Source: Procambarus clarkii
Taxonomy: Eukaryota > Arthropoda > Malacostraca > Decapoda > Cambaridae
Direction: 5' to 3'
DNA length: 64,000 nucleotides
Assembly (NCBI RefSeq): GCF_040958095.1
Contig: NC_091152.1
Location: 23,186,844 to 23,250,843 of the forward strand
Shown: positions 44,504-55,563 of the stretch, in pieces
How the letters are laid out: each line of letters starts with the position of its first letter
Numbering within the stretch: the stretch's first letter is position 1
Notes under the pieces: model-generated
Told to the model about the DNA's origin: nothing
Seen by the model: the letters and a program-made list of their open reading frames with translations, nothing else
Database searches by the model: none
Position numbers and translations under genes: made by a program

Positions 44504-45386
44504 AGGATTAAAACAGAGGATGATAGGAGGAGGCTACATGATGACCTAGACAGACTGAATGAATGGTCCAACAAGTGGCTGCTAAAGTTCAACCCGAGTT
44601 GTAATGTAACCCAGTAACGAAACTAGGCGGTGGAAACAGGAGGCCAGACACAGGATACAGAATGGGAGATGAAGTACTCTATGAAACGGGCAGAGAGAAA
44701 GATCTAGGAGTCGATATCACACCAAAATAGTCTCCTGAAGCCCACATAAAAAGAATTACATCTGCAGCATATGCGAGGCTGGCTAACATCAGGACAGCCT
44801 TCAGGAACCTATATAAGGAATCATTCAGAACCTTGTATACCTCATATGTCAAACCAATCCTGGAGTATGCGGCCCCAGCATGGAGCCTGTAACTTGTCAA
44901 GCACAAGACGAAGCTGGAAAAAGTTCAGAGGCATGCCACTAGGCTAGTCCCAGAACTAAGAGGCATGAGTTACGAGGAAAGTCTGCGGGAAATGTACCTC
45001 ACGACACTGGAAGACAATAGTATGAGGAGACAGGATCACTACCTACAATTCTCAGGGAAATTGACAGGGTAGATGAGGATAAATTGTTTAACATGGGTGG
45101 TACGCGAACAAGGGGACACAGGTGGAAACTGAGTACCCAAATGAGCCACAGAGATATTAGAAAGAACTTTTCAGTGTCAGTAGTTAACAGGTGGAATGCA
45201 TTAGGCATTAAATGTGGTGGAGGCTCACTCCATACTCAGTTTCAAATGTAGATATGATGGGGCCCAGTAGGCTTAGGAATCTGTATAACAGTTGAGTGAC
45301 GGTTGAGAGAAGGGACCAAAGAGCCAAAGCTCAACCCCCGCAAGCCCAAATATGTGCGTACAAATAGGTGAGTACTAGCCAACAGT
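44504..45386 (+). pseudogene. LINE-B (CR1-like) reverse transcriptase C-terminus and 3' region
   Basis: Broken frames encode 'EDDRRRLHDDLDRLNEWSNK', 'WLLKFNPSCNVTQ' and 'GREKDLGVDITP'. Next come 'RITSAAYARLANIRTAFRNL', 'SYVKPILEYAAPAWS', 'KLEKVQRHATRLVPELRGMS' and 'GHRWKLSTQMSHRDIRKN'. This is the thumb and C-terminal tail of a CR1-like reverse transcriptase. The 3' sequence 'CAAAGAGCCAAAGCTCAACC' to 'AATAGGTGAGTAC' matches the inverted tail at 59308-59780. The 5' part (fingers/palm) is missing. Confidence 0.82.
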
Positions 45387-45789
45387 GGAGTACTTGCCTA
45401 ATTGTATTTTCCAAGGATAAGCTTAAGCTCTTTGGTTATGCCCTTCATCATTCAATCAACTGGTTTACAGACTTATAGTTGGCCTGGAAATCTGTACCTG
45501 GATGGAGTTCTAGGAGTTGTTCCTCCCAAGCCCATCCCCTGGGCCAGGATTGACTTGTAAGAGCTTGGTCCAACAGGGTGTGGCTTAGAGCGACCCACAA
45601 GCCCATATATCCATTACAGCCTGGTCAGTCCGGCACTAATTGCAGAAAATTTTACATCATATGGTGACTTGAGGTGGGGGCCAGAGAGCTGAGGCCAATC
45701 TCCTGCAAATACTTTGCTAGTGGCTAGTCTGGAGCCAGCCAAAGGAGAACATCTAAGCCAGATAAACCAATTTATAAAAGTTCCCAATT
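45387..45789. other. Unassigned repeat-like stretch
   Basis: It shares 'CATATATCCATTACAGCC' and its surroundings (45604-45650) with 13199-13245. It may be the 3' region of another LINE. No coding content. Confidence 0.4.
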
Positions 45790-46309
45790 TTAACCCTTAA
45801 ACTGCGCAAAACCTCATATGATGTGTGACATTGAACTCAGTTTTTTAAATTTTCTGAAACTCTTTCAAATGTTTTGTGAATAATCTACTACGCAAATGCT
45901 CGAACTTTGTCTAAATGACACCAGTGTAACTTGAAAAACAAGAAAATTAAAAATAATTAAAAAATTGAATATTGATAACTTCAGATTTTGAAATCAGCTG
46001 CAAAAATATAAAAATATCACCAACTGCTCATATGGTGTTATGCTCTCAGAATAGCATATGATCTTCATTTTCATAAATTTAGAATATAAGTTTTCAGTAT
46101 AATTTACTGTTAAAAAGAGTCAATACCTGTATGGCATTTGAAATATGCGCAAATTTAGACAACGAAAATTTATACTCCAAACGTTTAGTTTTTATGAAAA
46201 ATCAATTCTATAGGGATTGTAGAACAGACAGCTGTGCACACTGATTTAGTGATTTTTATGATAGTGATCATATCACTATAGTTATATGTATATAGCTGAT
46301 AATTATATG

Positions 46310-46888
46310 CAGTGGTTCCTCGGTTTAAGAGTTTAATCCGTTCCTGGAGACAGCTCGTATTTCGAAAACCCGTATTCCGAAGCTAATTTCCCCATAAGAA
46401 ATAATGAGAAATGAATTAATCCATTCCTGACTACCCCAAAAACCTCACTTCAAACTAAATTTTACCCTATCTTTAACTATTACTCATCTAAATAAACCTA
46501 CAAAACTATGTTCAAGTTATTACTTACCCTTGTTGATGAATGCTGTAGGCGTATGGAAGATGGTGAGGAGGGGGAAGGAGGAGAGGTGTTACTGTTTGGA
46601 AGGGTAGTCCCCCTTCCATTATAACATCAGGCAGTGAGGACCTTTCTGGTGTGCACTCCCTGGCACATTTTGCCTGCATACCACTAGGTCCTGGTTGTGG
46701 CTCACTGCTCGATTTTCTCACAACAAATCTGTCCATGGAAGCTTGTTTTTCCCTTCTTCGCAAGCTGTCTCTGTAGTAAGGCATCACATTGTCATTGAAA
46801 AGATTAAGGCAACGGCCTACTACAGCTTTCTCTGGGCGAGTCTTTTCAATAAAAGTTTGCATCTCTTCCCACATCTGACACCTTCTTA
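46310..46888 (-). mobile_element. Tigger-type transposon 5, truncated
   Basis: The left end is CAGTGGTTCCTCGGTTTAAG with the 'CCCCATAAGAAATAATGAGA' block. The minus-strand frame 46874-46524 encodes the C-terminal part of a Tigger transposase: 'MWEEMQTFIEKTRPEKAVVG', 'RCLNLFNDNVMPYYRDSLRR' and 'SSSEPQPGPSGMQAKCAREC'. The element stops at about 46888 without a second end, and the DNA-binding and catalytic domains are absent. Confidence 0.82.
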
Positions 46889-46899
46889 ATTTCTGCAGA

Positions 46900-46953
46900 A
46901 GCTTATCAGCCTGGTTTAGCTAAGGGGGAGCCAACAGGGCTCCCCCCAGAAAA
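46900..46953. mobile_element. DIRS terminal fragment
   Basis: 'CTTATCAGCCTGG' and 'GGGAGCCAACAGGGCTCC' through CCCCAGAAAA match the outer end of the mini-DIRS at 13413-13460 and 14356-14388. Only about 50 bases are present, between a Tigger remnant and LINE-A. Confidence 0.65.
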
Positions 46954-47847
46954 GGCATTCGACAGAGTTCCACATAAGAGGTTGTTCTGGAAACTGGAAA
47001 ATATTAGAGGGGTGACAGGTAAACTTCTAACATGGATGAAAAATTTTCTGATAGAAAAATGAGGGCAGTAATCAGAGGCAAAGTATCGGACTGGAGAAAC
47101 GTTACAAGTAGAGTACCACAGGGTTCAATTCTTGCACCGGTGATGTTCATTGTCTTCGTAAATGATCTACCAGATGGAATACAGAATTATATGAACATGT
47201 TTGCTGATGATGCTAAGATAATAGGAAGGATAAGAAACTTAGATGATTGTTATGCCCTTCAAAAACACCTGGACAAAATAAATATATGGAGCACCACTTG
47301 GCAAATGGAATTTAACCTGAATAAATGCCATGTTATGGAATGAGGAATAGGAGAACATAGACCCCACACAACCTATAAATTATGTGAGAAATCTTTAAAG
47401 AATTCTGATAAAGAAAGATCTAGGGGTGGTTCTAGATAGAAAACTACCACCTGAGGACCACATAAAGAACGTTGTGCGAGGAGCCTATGCTACACTTTCT
47501 AACTTCAGAATTGCTTTTAAATACATGGATGGGGAAATACTAAAGAAATTATTCACGACTTTTGTTAGGCCAAAGCTAGAATATGCAGTGGTTGTGTGGT
47601 GCCCATATCTTAAGAAGCACATACACAAACTGGAAAAGGTGCAAAGACATTAGACTAAGTGGCTCCAAGAGCTGAAGGGCAAGAGTTACGAGGAGAGGTT
47701 AGAGGCATTAAATATGCAAAAACTTGAAGATAGAAGAAAAAGAGGCGATATGATCACTACTTACAAAATAGAAACAGGAATTGATAAAATTGATAGGGAA
47801 GATTTCCCGAGACCTGGAACTACAAGAACAAGAGGTCATAGATTTAA
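46952..47847 (+). pseudogene. LINE-A reverse transcriptase, copy 2, 5' part
   Basis: It starts abruptly at KAFDRVPHKRLFWKLEN (first catalytic Asp in KAFD) and continues with 'VTSRVPQGSILAPVMFIVFV', 'NMFADDAKIIGRIRNL' (FADD box) and 'MEFNLNKCHVME', then a stop. After a frame change come 'KFIKKLFTTFVRPKLEYAVV'-type thumb sequence, 'PYLKKHIHKLEKVQRH', a stop, and 'QKLEDRRKRGDMITTYKIET'. It is split at RGHRFK by a piggyBac at TTAA 47844-47847 and resumes at 50732. Confidence 0.85.
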
Positions 47848-50731
47848 ATCTTTAACTGCGCGACGCGCCTGCAGGCCCACGCTTGGGGTGCACTACAGTG
47901 CCTCCGGGTATTTGTATTTTTCACGTTCCATTTAAAAGTGGCGCGCGGTGACGCGGGTATGGAATGGATGGCTGGAGGCCCCAGTGATCGTGCGCCATCT
48001 TTAAAAAAATTCCCAGTATGCCCCGCGGCCGTGGGGAGCCCCAGTTCCCAAGCAGCAACCATGTCTGACACATCGTCAACGAGCTCCCGCTCCACGGTGA
48101 CCCGCGGTCATGGAAAACGACTCTCTGAGGAGGAGATTCGCGATATTTTGTATGACAACGGTGATATGGATGATGACCTGGACTATGATCCAGAGAAAGA
48201 CCTGACACAGAGGTCTGACACGAGTGAGGGAGAGACGGAAGTGGATGATGTGGCAAGCGTGTACGGTAAGCGCTCCTCGTCCGGCCTGTCTCGCCGCCCT
48301 CGGTCAACACCGGTATCACCACCATCATGTATTTCCCCAGACGCTAGTTTATTCAGTGACAGTACATGTGACGAATTTTTCTCGGGCTTCGGTGACATTG
48401 GCTCCAATACAAGTAGTGTGGACGACCCGAAGTACTAGCAGCGGGAGTGGTACCAGGCGGGGTTTTGCTGCCTCAGCAACACGTCGAGGCAAGCGACAGC
48501 GTGTCTCACAGCATGACAACAGTGGGCCCTCAACATCACGTGTTCGTGGTATGCCTATGGTACGAAAATCTGCCTCAGCGCCAAGCATACCCTCGCGCAG
48601 CTCCAGCAACAGACGACGTAGCCGTGGTTTTGGTGCTCAGTCGTGGTGTTGGCCATGGTGTTGGCATCAACACCAAACCCCCTGGTGTACTTGTTTGGGA
48701 GGATTGCACCACATTTGTCCCTCAAATACCAACGTTTGATGATAATGATGTTGGTGTTTCAGCTTTATTCCTGTATACCGGTGATATGGTGGACATGGAA
48801 TATTTCCAGGCATATTTTGAAAACTTCTTCACGACCCAACTTGTGACTGAGACAAACACGTATGCCCACACCCTCATAGACGGCGGCATATTACCTGCCT
48901 CACGCGATGGAAGGATACGACAATCGACAAGATGTACATGTTTCTGGCACTATGCATGATGATGAAGCACTCCGAGAAAGCTGTCGTCCAGGACTATTGG
49001 AACAAAGACAGCCTTGTTCCATCGCCCATGTTCAACCGGTATATGTCGCGGGATAGGTTCCTCTTGATTCTCAGGTTCCTGCATTTCGAGAATAATGCAA
49101 ATGAGGACAAACACGACAGACTCTGGAAGGTACGCAAGGTATTCAGTGACCTGAGAGGGAAGTTTAGGGATTATTTTGTATCTGGACAGAATGTCGTTAT
49201 CGATGAGTCGCTTGTACTGTTCAAGGGCAGACTGGTATTCAAGCTGTACATCCTTCAAAGCGGCACCGTTTTGGACTGAAGTTTTTTATGCTGTGTGACT
49301 GTTAGACTGGTATCGTCCTGGACATGATCTTGTATTCTGGTACAGACGTCGACATACCAGCTTAAGATGAACAGGAGTTCTCCGGCAGTGTCGTAAAAAC
49401 CCTGATGGAACCGTTGGCTGAACAGGGGGCATATACTGTTTACCGACAACTATTATATTACACCAGCCCCTGTGACCAGATACCTCCTTGCCCGCAACAC
49501 CGGCGCATGTGGCACTGTAAAGGTCCTTAAGAAGGACATGCCAGTGTTCGGTATAGGTATATCCGTGGGTGAGTGCCAGCTGCGCAAGTGACAATATGCT
49601 GTCAGTGATGTGGAAGGACAGACGCGAGGTGAATATGCTGACGACGATTCACACCGGTGCCATGGTGGACAGTGGGAACCCCATGTATAAGCCGGACTGT
49701 GTCATAGACTATAACGTGAACATGCGGCTTGTCAATAAATGTGGCATGATGCTTGGTGGTGTGGAGTGCATGCGCAGGTCTGTGAAGTGGACGAAAAAGT
49801 TCTTCTTCCACCTCATGGATGTTGCAGTGCTCAACTGCTTCAGTATGTACCTAGTGAAGTCCGGCAGGAAACTCTATACGTACCTTCAGTGACAGCGTTG
49901 TTTCACAGCTGCTGGTAAAGTATGGCAGGGAGGGCTCCATAGTACCGCACAGGGTACAAGCAACAATGCCACACTGCAGCTCCAGACAGACTGCGGGGTA
50001 ATGAGCACTTCAGGGTACACATGCTAGAGTATGCACCAGCCACAGCATCACGGGAGAAGGGTAAACGTGCGTGCATAGTATGCAGGAACACTACACGCAG
50101 AGCACAAAAGCGAAGATGCATCAGCACCTGGTGCGTGAAGTGCAAGGTGCCACTCTGCCCCATTGGCTGTTTCGCAGCATATCACACACTCGCGGAGTAC
50201 TGAGTGTGTGTATATAGTGTATGATACTGTACAATGTGTATATATACAGTAATGTAAATATAAATATATCAGCGTGAAAAACTGGAAATAAGTGCAGGAT
50301 AAGTGTACTTATTTATGATGCACGTAACACAGTGTCTACGGACGGTACGGATGTTCTACTGCCAAATATAGTGTAGGTGTTCACCAAACATTGGATCGGC
50401 ACATAAAATCTAAAATTGTATTTAGAACTGTGCACAAAAAATGAACAAAAATATATTTGCGGCAGCGCGCGCTTCCCGCACCGGGCGCCCCACTGGCCAC
50501 GGGAGCTTATGGCACAGACGCACTGGGGAATGATGACATCACGCGCCGCCTTACAGACCCCATAGCAGCCAAAGTAAGTACAATTTCGACATTCCGTTGC
50601 TATACCCATATACAGGGAGGGGTTTTTGACACTTTCAGAACAAAAAAGAATTTTTTCCTGAGAATTTATTTCTTGCGCACTGGAGAGGGGGGGGGGGGTG
50701 TCATTTGGAGGCCGCGCAGTTAAGGGGTTAA
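47844..50731 (+). mobile_element. piggyBac element, copy 3, complete ends
   Basis: TTAA 47844-47847 and 50728-50731. The left end is ATCTTTAACTGCGCGACGCG and the right end, read inward, CCCCTTAACTGCGCGGCC. Precise excision (leaving one TTAA) rejoins the LINE frame without loss of a base. The element is 2.9 kb, the usual size of a whole piggyBac, and contains all transposase domains in order, with frameshifts. Confidence 0.92.
48061..50203 (+). pseudogene. piggyBac transposase, copy 3, all domains, frameshifted
   Basis: ATG 48061 opens an acidic N-terminus ('LSEEEIRDILYDNGDMDDD', 'DLTQRSDTSEGETEVDDVAS') that stops after SSVDDPKY at 48436-48438. A basic Ser/Arg-rich stretch follows in another frame ('RGKRQRVSQHDNSGPSTSR'), then the DDE_Tnp_1_7 domain. 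Its parts are 'VGVSALFLYTGDMVDMEYFQ', 48932-49279 with 'SGQNVVIDESLVLFKGRL' (first Asp), and an FTDNYY-type reading near 49438 (second Asp). 49569-49892 has 'KPDCVIDYNVNMRLVNKC', where V-N-K replaces V-D-K, so the third Asp is lost. The C-terminal Cys-rich domain (50021-50203) is intact: CIVC, then CVKCKVPLCPIGC. Confidence 0.88.
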
Positions 50732-50930
50732 ATTAACTAAACAAAGATGCCGAAGAAATATAAGAAAATTCACTTTCACAAACAGAGTGGTAGACGGTTG
50801 GAACAAGTTAAGTGAGAAGGTGGAGGAGGCCAAAACCGTCAGTAGTTTCAAAGCGTTATGTGACAAAGAATGCTGGGTATACGGGACACCACGAGCATAG
50901 CTCTCATCGTGTAACTACACTTAGGTAATT
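50732..50930 (+). pseudogene. LINE-A copy 2, C-terminal tail and 3' end
   Basis: It resumes in frame with LTKQRCRRNIRKFTFTNRVV, then 'DGWNKLSEKVEEAKTVSSFK', and stops at YGTPRA-stop. The 3' end 'GTAACTACACTTAGGTAATT' equals that of the 36.8 kb copy. Beyond it lies the right arm of the 45790-51872 element. Confidence 0.88.
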
Positions 50931-52009
50931 ACACTATATGTAAAAATGGTGAGAATCAGTCAGAAACTAGATTTTTGGATACTGAAGTAAGTTGAAATTC
51001 TAGTTATAGATATAACTGAAGTTGAAGTTATCGACAATGAACAAGGCAGTTCTAATTCATGAATTTTCTATATATATAATATATAGAATATATTTAGGGA
51101 ATATATTTAGGGCATACTTTATATAAGTCAAAAAGCTCTAATCTGGTCCCTAATCATCAAAACAACCTAAAGAAACAAGGAAAATAGATTTTGAAATCTG
51201 TGAAAAAATCAGCCAAAATAAATTCAACGTCCTAAGTTCTGAGTTATAACCGATTTATTTGTTGACCAATTTAATTCTGGCTTCACATAGTTAGGGACGA
51301 GTATGCATTCTCCAGGATATGCAGGTTAAAACAAATTTAAATAATAAACAAAGGAGGAAAACACTAAAAACCTAAAAAAAAAAAAATCCCCTAAAAAATA
51401 AATAAATAGTTTTTGGACATTGTTGAAAGTAACCGATAACAACATTGGGCAATGTATTTGTATAATATATAACAAAATAGAGCAAAATAACATAATTACT
51501 CATTATTATTTGTGTTATTATGTATTACTCACCAATATTATAAAGGCACCAGCTGTTTATCCACATTGTGGACACTTCTTACTACTATTCTTTTTCTTTG
51601 TGCGTCGGACAGGAGCTTGCATCTCTTTATTATTGCATTATCCATCAGTTCCAGTTAATAGGAGCTCTTTATCAACAAAACGTTATTTTTTTAAAATATT
51701 CGTCTAAAATCAATTTCTGAAAATATTTTGATGAAAGTTTCACGAAGCTGAAGCCAATAAGTTGAAGATTTGTTTAACACTTAAGTAATTTATATATAAT
51801 TTGAATATTTTTCGAATTATACCCCCTTCAATGTCACACATCATATGATGTTTTGTGCAAATTAAGGATTAAGTTATGCTACATCAAGGCTACATTTTAA
51901 AAAATCCAGACATAATAAAGAACAGAGAAATTAGAGTTTTTGTATATACAGTATAGTGTGTACAAGGAGTGAAGTCACCAAAGATCGTATTACAGCTGCA
52001 CCCAGAGAC

Positions 52010-55000
52010 AACCTACACTACTGAGACCGTCACGTCAGTAGTCAGGACCCCGACACAACCAAGACCATAACGTCAGTAGTCAGGACCCCCGACACTACCC
52101 AGCCCACCACGTCAGTAGTCAGGACCACCGACACTACTGAGACCGACACGTCAGTAGTCAGGACCCCCGACACAACTGAGACCGTCACGTCAGTAGTCAG
52201 GACACCCGACACTACCCAGCCCACCACTTCAGTAGCCCAGACCCATCGACACTACCCAGCCCACCACTTCAGTAGCCCAGACCCACCGACACTACCCAAG
52301 CCACCACGTCAGTAGCCCAGACCCCCCGACACTACCCAGCCCACCACGTCAGTAGTCAGGACCCACGACACTACCCAGCCCACCACGTCAGTAGTCAGGA
52401 CCCACGACACTACCCAGCCCACCACGTCAGTAGTCAGAACCACCAACATTACCCAGCCCACCACGTCAGTAGTCAGGACCACCGATACACTACCCAGCCC
52501 ACCACGTCAGTAGTCAGGACCACCGATACACTACCCAGCCCACCACGTCAGTAGTCAGGACCCCTGACACTACCCAGCCCACCACGTCAGTAGTCAGGAC
52601 CCCCTGACACTACCCAGCCCACCACGTCAGTAGTCAGGACCCCCGACACTACCCAGCCCACCACATCAGTAGTCAGGACCCAGACACTTCCCAGCCCACC
52701 ACGTCTGTAGTCAGGACCACCAACACTACCCAGCCCACCACGTCAGTAGTCAGGATGCCCGACACTACCCAGCCCACCACGTCAGTAGTCAGTACCCCCG
52801 ACATTACCCAGCCCACCACGTCAGTAGTCAGGACCCCCGACACTACCCAGCCCACCACGTCAGTAGTCAGGACCCCCGACACTACCCAGCCCACCACGTC
52901 AGTAGTCAGGACCACCGACACTACCCAGCCCACCACGTCAGTAGTCACGACCACCGACACTACCCAGCCCACCACGTCAGTAGTCACGACCACCGACACT
53001 ACCCAGCCCACCACGTCAGTAGTCAGGACCCCCGACACTACCCAGCCCACCACGTCAGTAGTCAGGACCACCGACACTACCCAGCCCGCAACGTCAGTAG
53101 TCAGGACCCCGACACTATCCAGCCCACCAAGTCAGTAGTCACGACCACCGACACTACCCAGCCCACCACGTCAGTAGTCAGGAACCCCCGGCACTACCCA
53201 GCCCACCACGTCAGTAGTCAGGACCCCGACACTACCCAGCCCACCACGTCAGTAGTCAGGACCCCCGACACTACCCAGCCCACCACGTCAGTAGTCAGGA
53301 CCCCCCGACACTACCCAGCCCACCACGTCAGTAGTCAGGACCACCGACACTACCCAGCCCACCACGTCAGTAGTCAGGACCCCCGACACTACCCAGCCCA
53401 CCACGTCAGTAGTCAGGACCCTCGACACTACCCAGCTCACCACGTCAGTAGTCAGAACCCCCCGACACTTCCCAGACCACCACGTCAGTAATCAGGACCC
53501 CCGACACTACCCAGCCCACCACGTCAGTAGTCAGGAACCCCGACACTACCCAGCCCACCACGTCAGTAGTCAGGACCCCCGACACTACCCAGCCCACCAC
53601 GTCAGTAGTCAGGACCACTGACACTACCCAGCCCACCACGTCAGTAGTCAGGACCCCCGACACTACCCAGCCCACCACGTCAGTAGTCAGGACCACCGAC
53701 ACTACCCAGCCCACCACGTCAGTAGTCAGGACCACCGACACTACCCAGACCACCACGTCAGTAGTCAGGACCACTGACACTACCCAGCCCACCACGTCAG
53801 TAGTCAGGACCACCGACACTACCCAGCCCACCACGTCAGTAGTCAGGACCACCGACACTACCCACCCCACCACGTCAGTAGTCAGGACCACCGACACTAC
53901 CCAGCCCACCACGTCAGTAGTCAGGACCCCCGACACTACCCAGCCCACCACGTCAGTAGTCAGGACCACAGACACTACCCACCCCACCACGTCAGTAGTC
54001 AGGACCCCCGACACTACCCAGCCCACCACGTCAGTAGTCAGGACCACCGACACTACCCAGCCCACCATGTCAGTAGTCAGGACCACCGACACTACCCAGC
54101 CCGCAACGTCAGTAGTCAGGACCCCGACACTATCCAGCCCACCAAGTCAGTAGTCAGGACCACCGACACTACCCAGCCCACCACGTCAGTAGTCAGGACC
54201 CCCGACACTACCCAGCCCACCACGTCAGTAGTCAGGACCACCGACACTACCCAGCCCACCACGTCAGTAGTCAGGACCACCGACACTACCCAGCCCACCA
54301 CGTCAGTAGTCAGGACCACCAACACTACCCAGCCCACCACGTCAGTAGTCAGGACCCCCGACACTACCCAGCCCACCACGTCAGTAGTCAGGACCACCGA
54401 CACTACCCAGCCCACCACGTCAGTAGTCAGGACCACCAACACTACCCAGCCCACCACGTCAGTAGTCAGGACCACTGACACTACCCAGCCCACCACGTCA
54501 GTAGTCAGGACCACCAACACTACCCAGCCCACCACGTCAGTAGTCAGGACCACTGACACTACCCAGCCCACCACGTCAGTAGTCAGGACCCCCGACACTA
54601 CCCAGCCCACCACGTCAGTAGTCAGGACCCCCGACACTACCCAGCCCACCACGTCAGTAGTCAGGACCCCCGACACTACCCAGCCCACCACGTCAGTAGT
54701 CAGGACCACCAACACTACCCAGCCCACCACGTCAGTAGTCAGGACCACCGACACTACCCAGCCCACCACGTCAGTAGTCAGGACCACTGACACTACCCAG
54801 CCCACCACGTCAGTAGTCAGGACCACCAACACAACCCAGCCCACCACGTCAGTAGTCAGGACCACAGACACTACCCACCCCACCACGTCAGTAGTCAGGA
54901 CCCCCGACACTACCCAGCCCACCACGTCAGTAGTCAGGACCACCGACACTACCCAGCCCACCACGTCAGTAGTCAGGACCACCGACACTACCCAGCCCAC

Positions 55001-55563
55001 CACGTCAGTAGTCAGGACCCACGACACTACCCAGCCCACCACGTCAGTAGTCAGGACCCCCGACACTACCCAGCCCACCACGTCAGTAGTCAGGACCCCC
55101 GACACTACCCAGCCCACCACGTCAGTAGTCAGGACCCCCGACACTACCCAGCCCACCACGTCAGTAGTCAGGACCCCCGACACTACCCAGCCCACCACGT
55201 CAGTAGTCAGGACCCCCGACACTACCCAGCCAACCACGTCAGTAGTCAGGACCCCCGACACTACCCAGCCCACCACGTCAGTAGTCAGGACCCCCGACAC
55301 TACCCAGCCAACCACGTCAGTAGTCAGGACCACCGACACTACCCAGCCCACCACGTCAGTAGTCAGGACCCACGACACTACCCAGCCCACCACGTCAGTA
55401 GTCAGGACCCCCGACACTACCCAGCCAACCACGTCAGTAGTCAGGACCACTGACACTACCCAGCCCACCACGTCAGTAGTCAGGACCACAGACACTACCC
55501 AGCCAACCACGTCAGTAGTCAGGACCACTGACACTACCCAGCCCACCACGTCAGTAGTCAGAA
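52010..55563 (+). repeat. 39 bp minisatellite, about 90 units
   Basis: The unit is CACGTCAGTAGTCAGGACC + CCCGACACTACCCAGCCCAC (39 bp). Units are nearly identical through most of the array, with more decay at the left edge (52010-52680). On the + strand one frame reads TSVVRTPDTTQPT per unit; on the minus strand another reads VLTTDVVGWVVSG for up to 484 residues. One-base losses (for example GGACCCACGAC in place of GGACCCCCGAC) shift the frame repeatedly on both strands. I therefore call it non-coding, with a mucin-like exon as a weaker alternative. Confidence 0.92.

Larger units (their letters stand above)
45790..51872. mobile_element. TTAA element with ~42 bp inverted ends, host of a nested cluster
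   Basis: TTAA 45790-45793 opens CCCTTAAACTGCGCAAAACC TCATATGATGTGTGACATTG, and TTAA 51869-51872 opens, read inward, TCCTTAATTTGCACAAAACA TCATATGATGTGTGACATTG. The two match at roughly 37 of 42 positions. The own sequence of the element is the AT-rich left arm (45794-46309) and right arm (50931-51868); everything between is later insertions. It has no convincing transposase. A Cys-Pro-x-Cys-Gly trace on the minus strand near 51560-51600 is too short to call. Confidence 0.8.

Noticed and set aside
51420..51707. A piggyBac Cys-rich domain in the right arm of the 45.8 kb element
   Set aside because: Only one Cys-Pro-x-Cys-Gly pair can be seen on the minus strand; too short and broken to claim.
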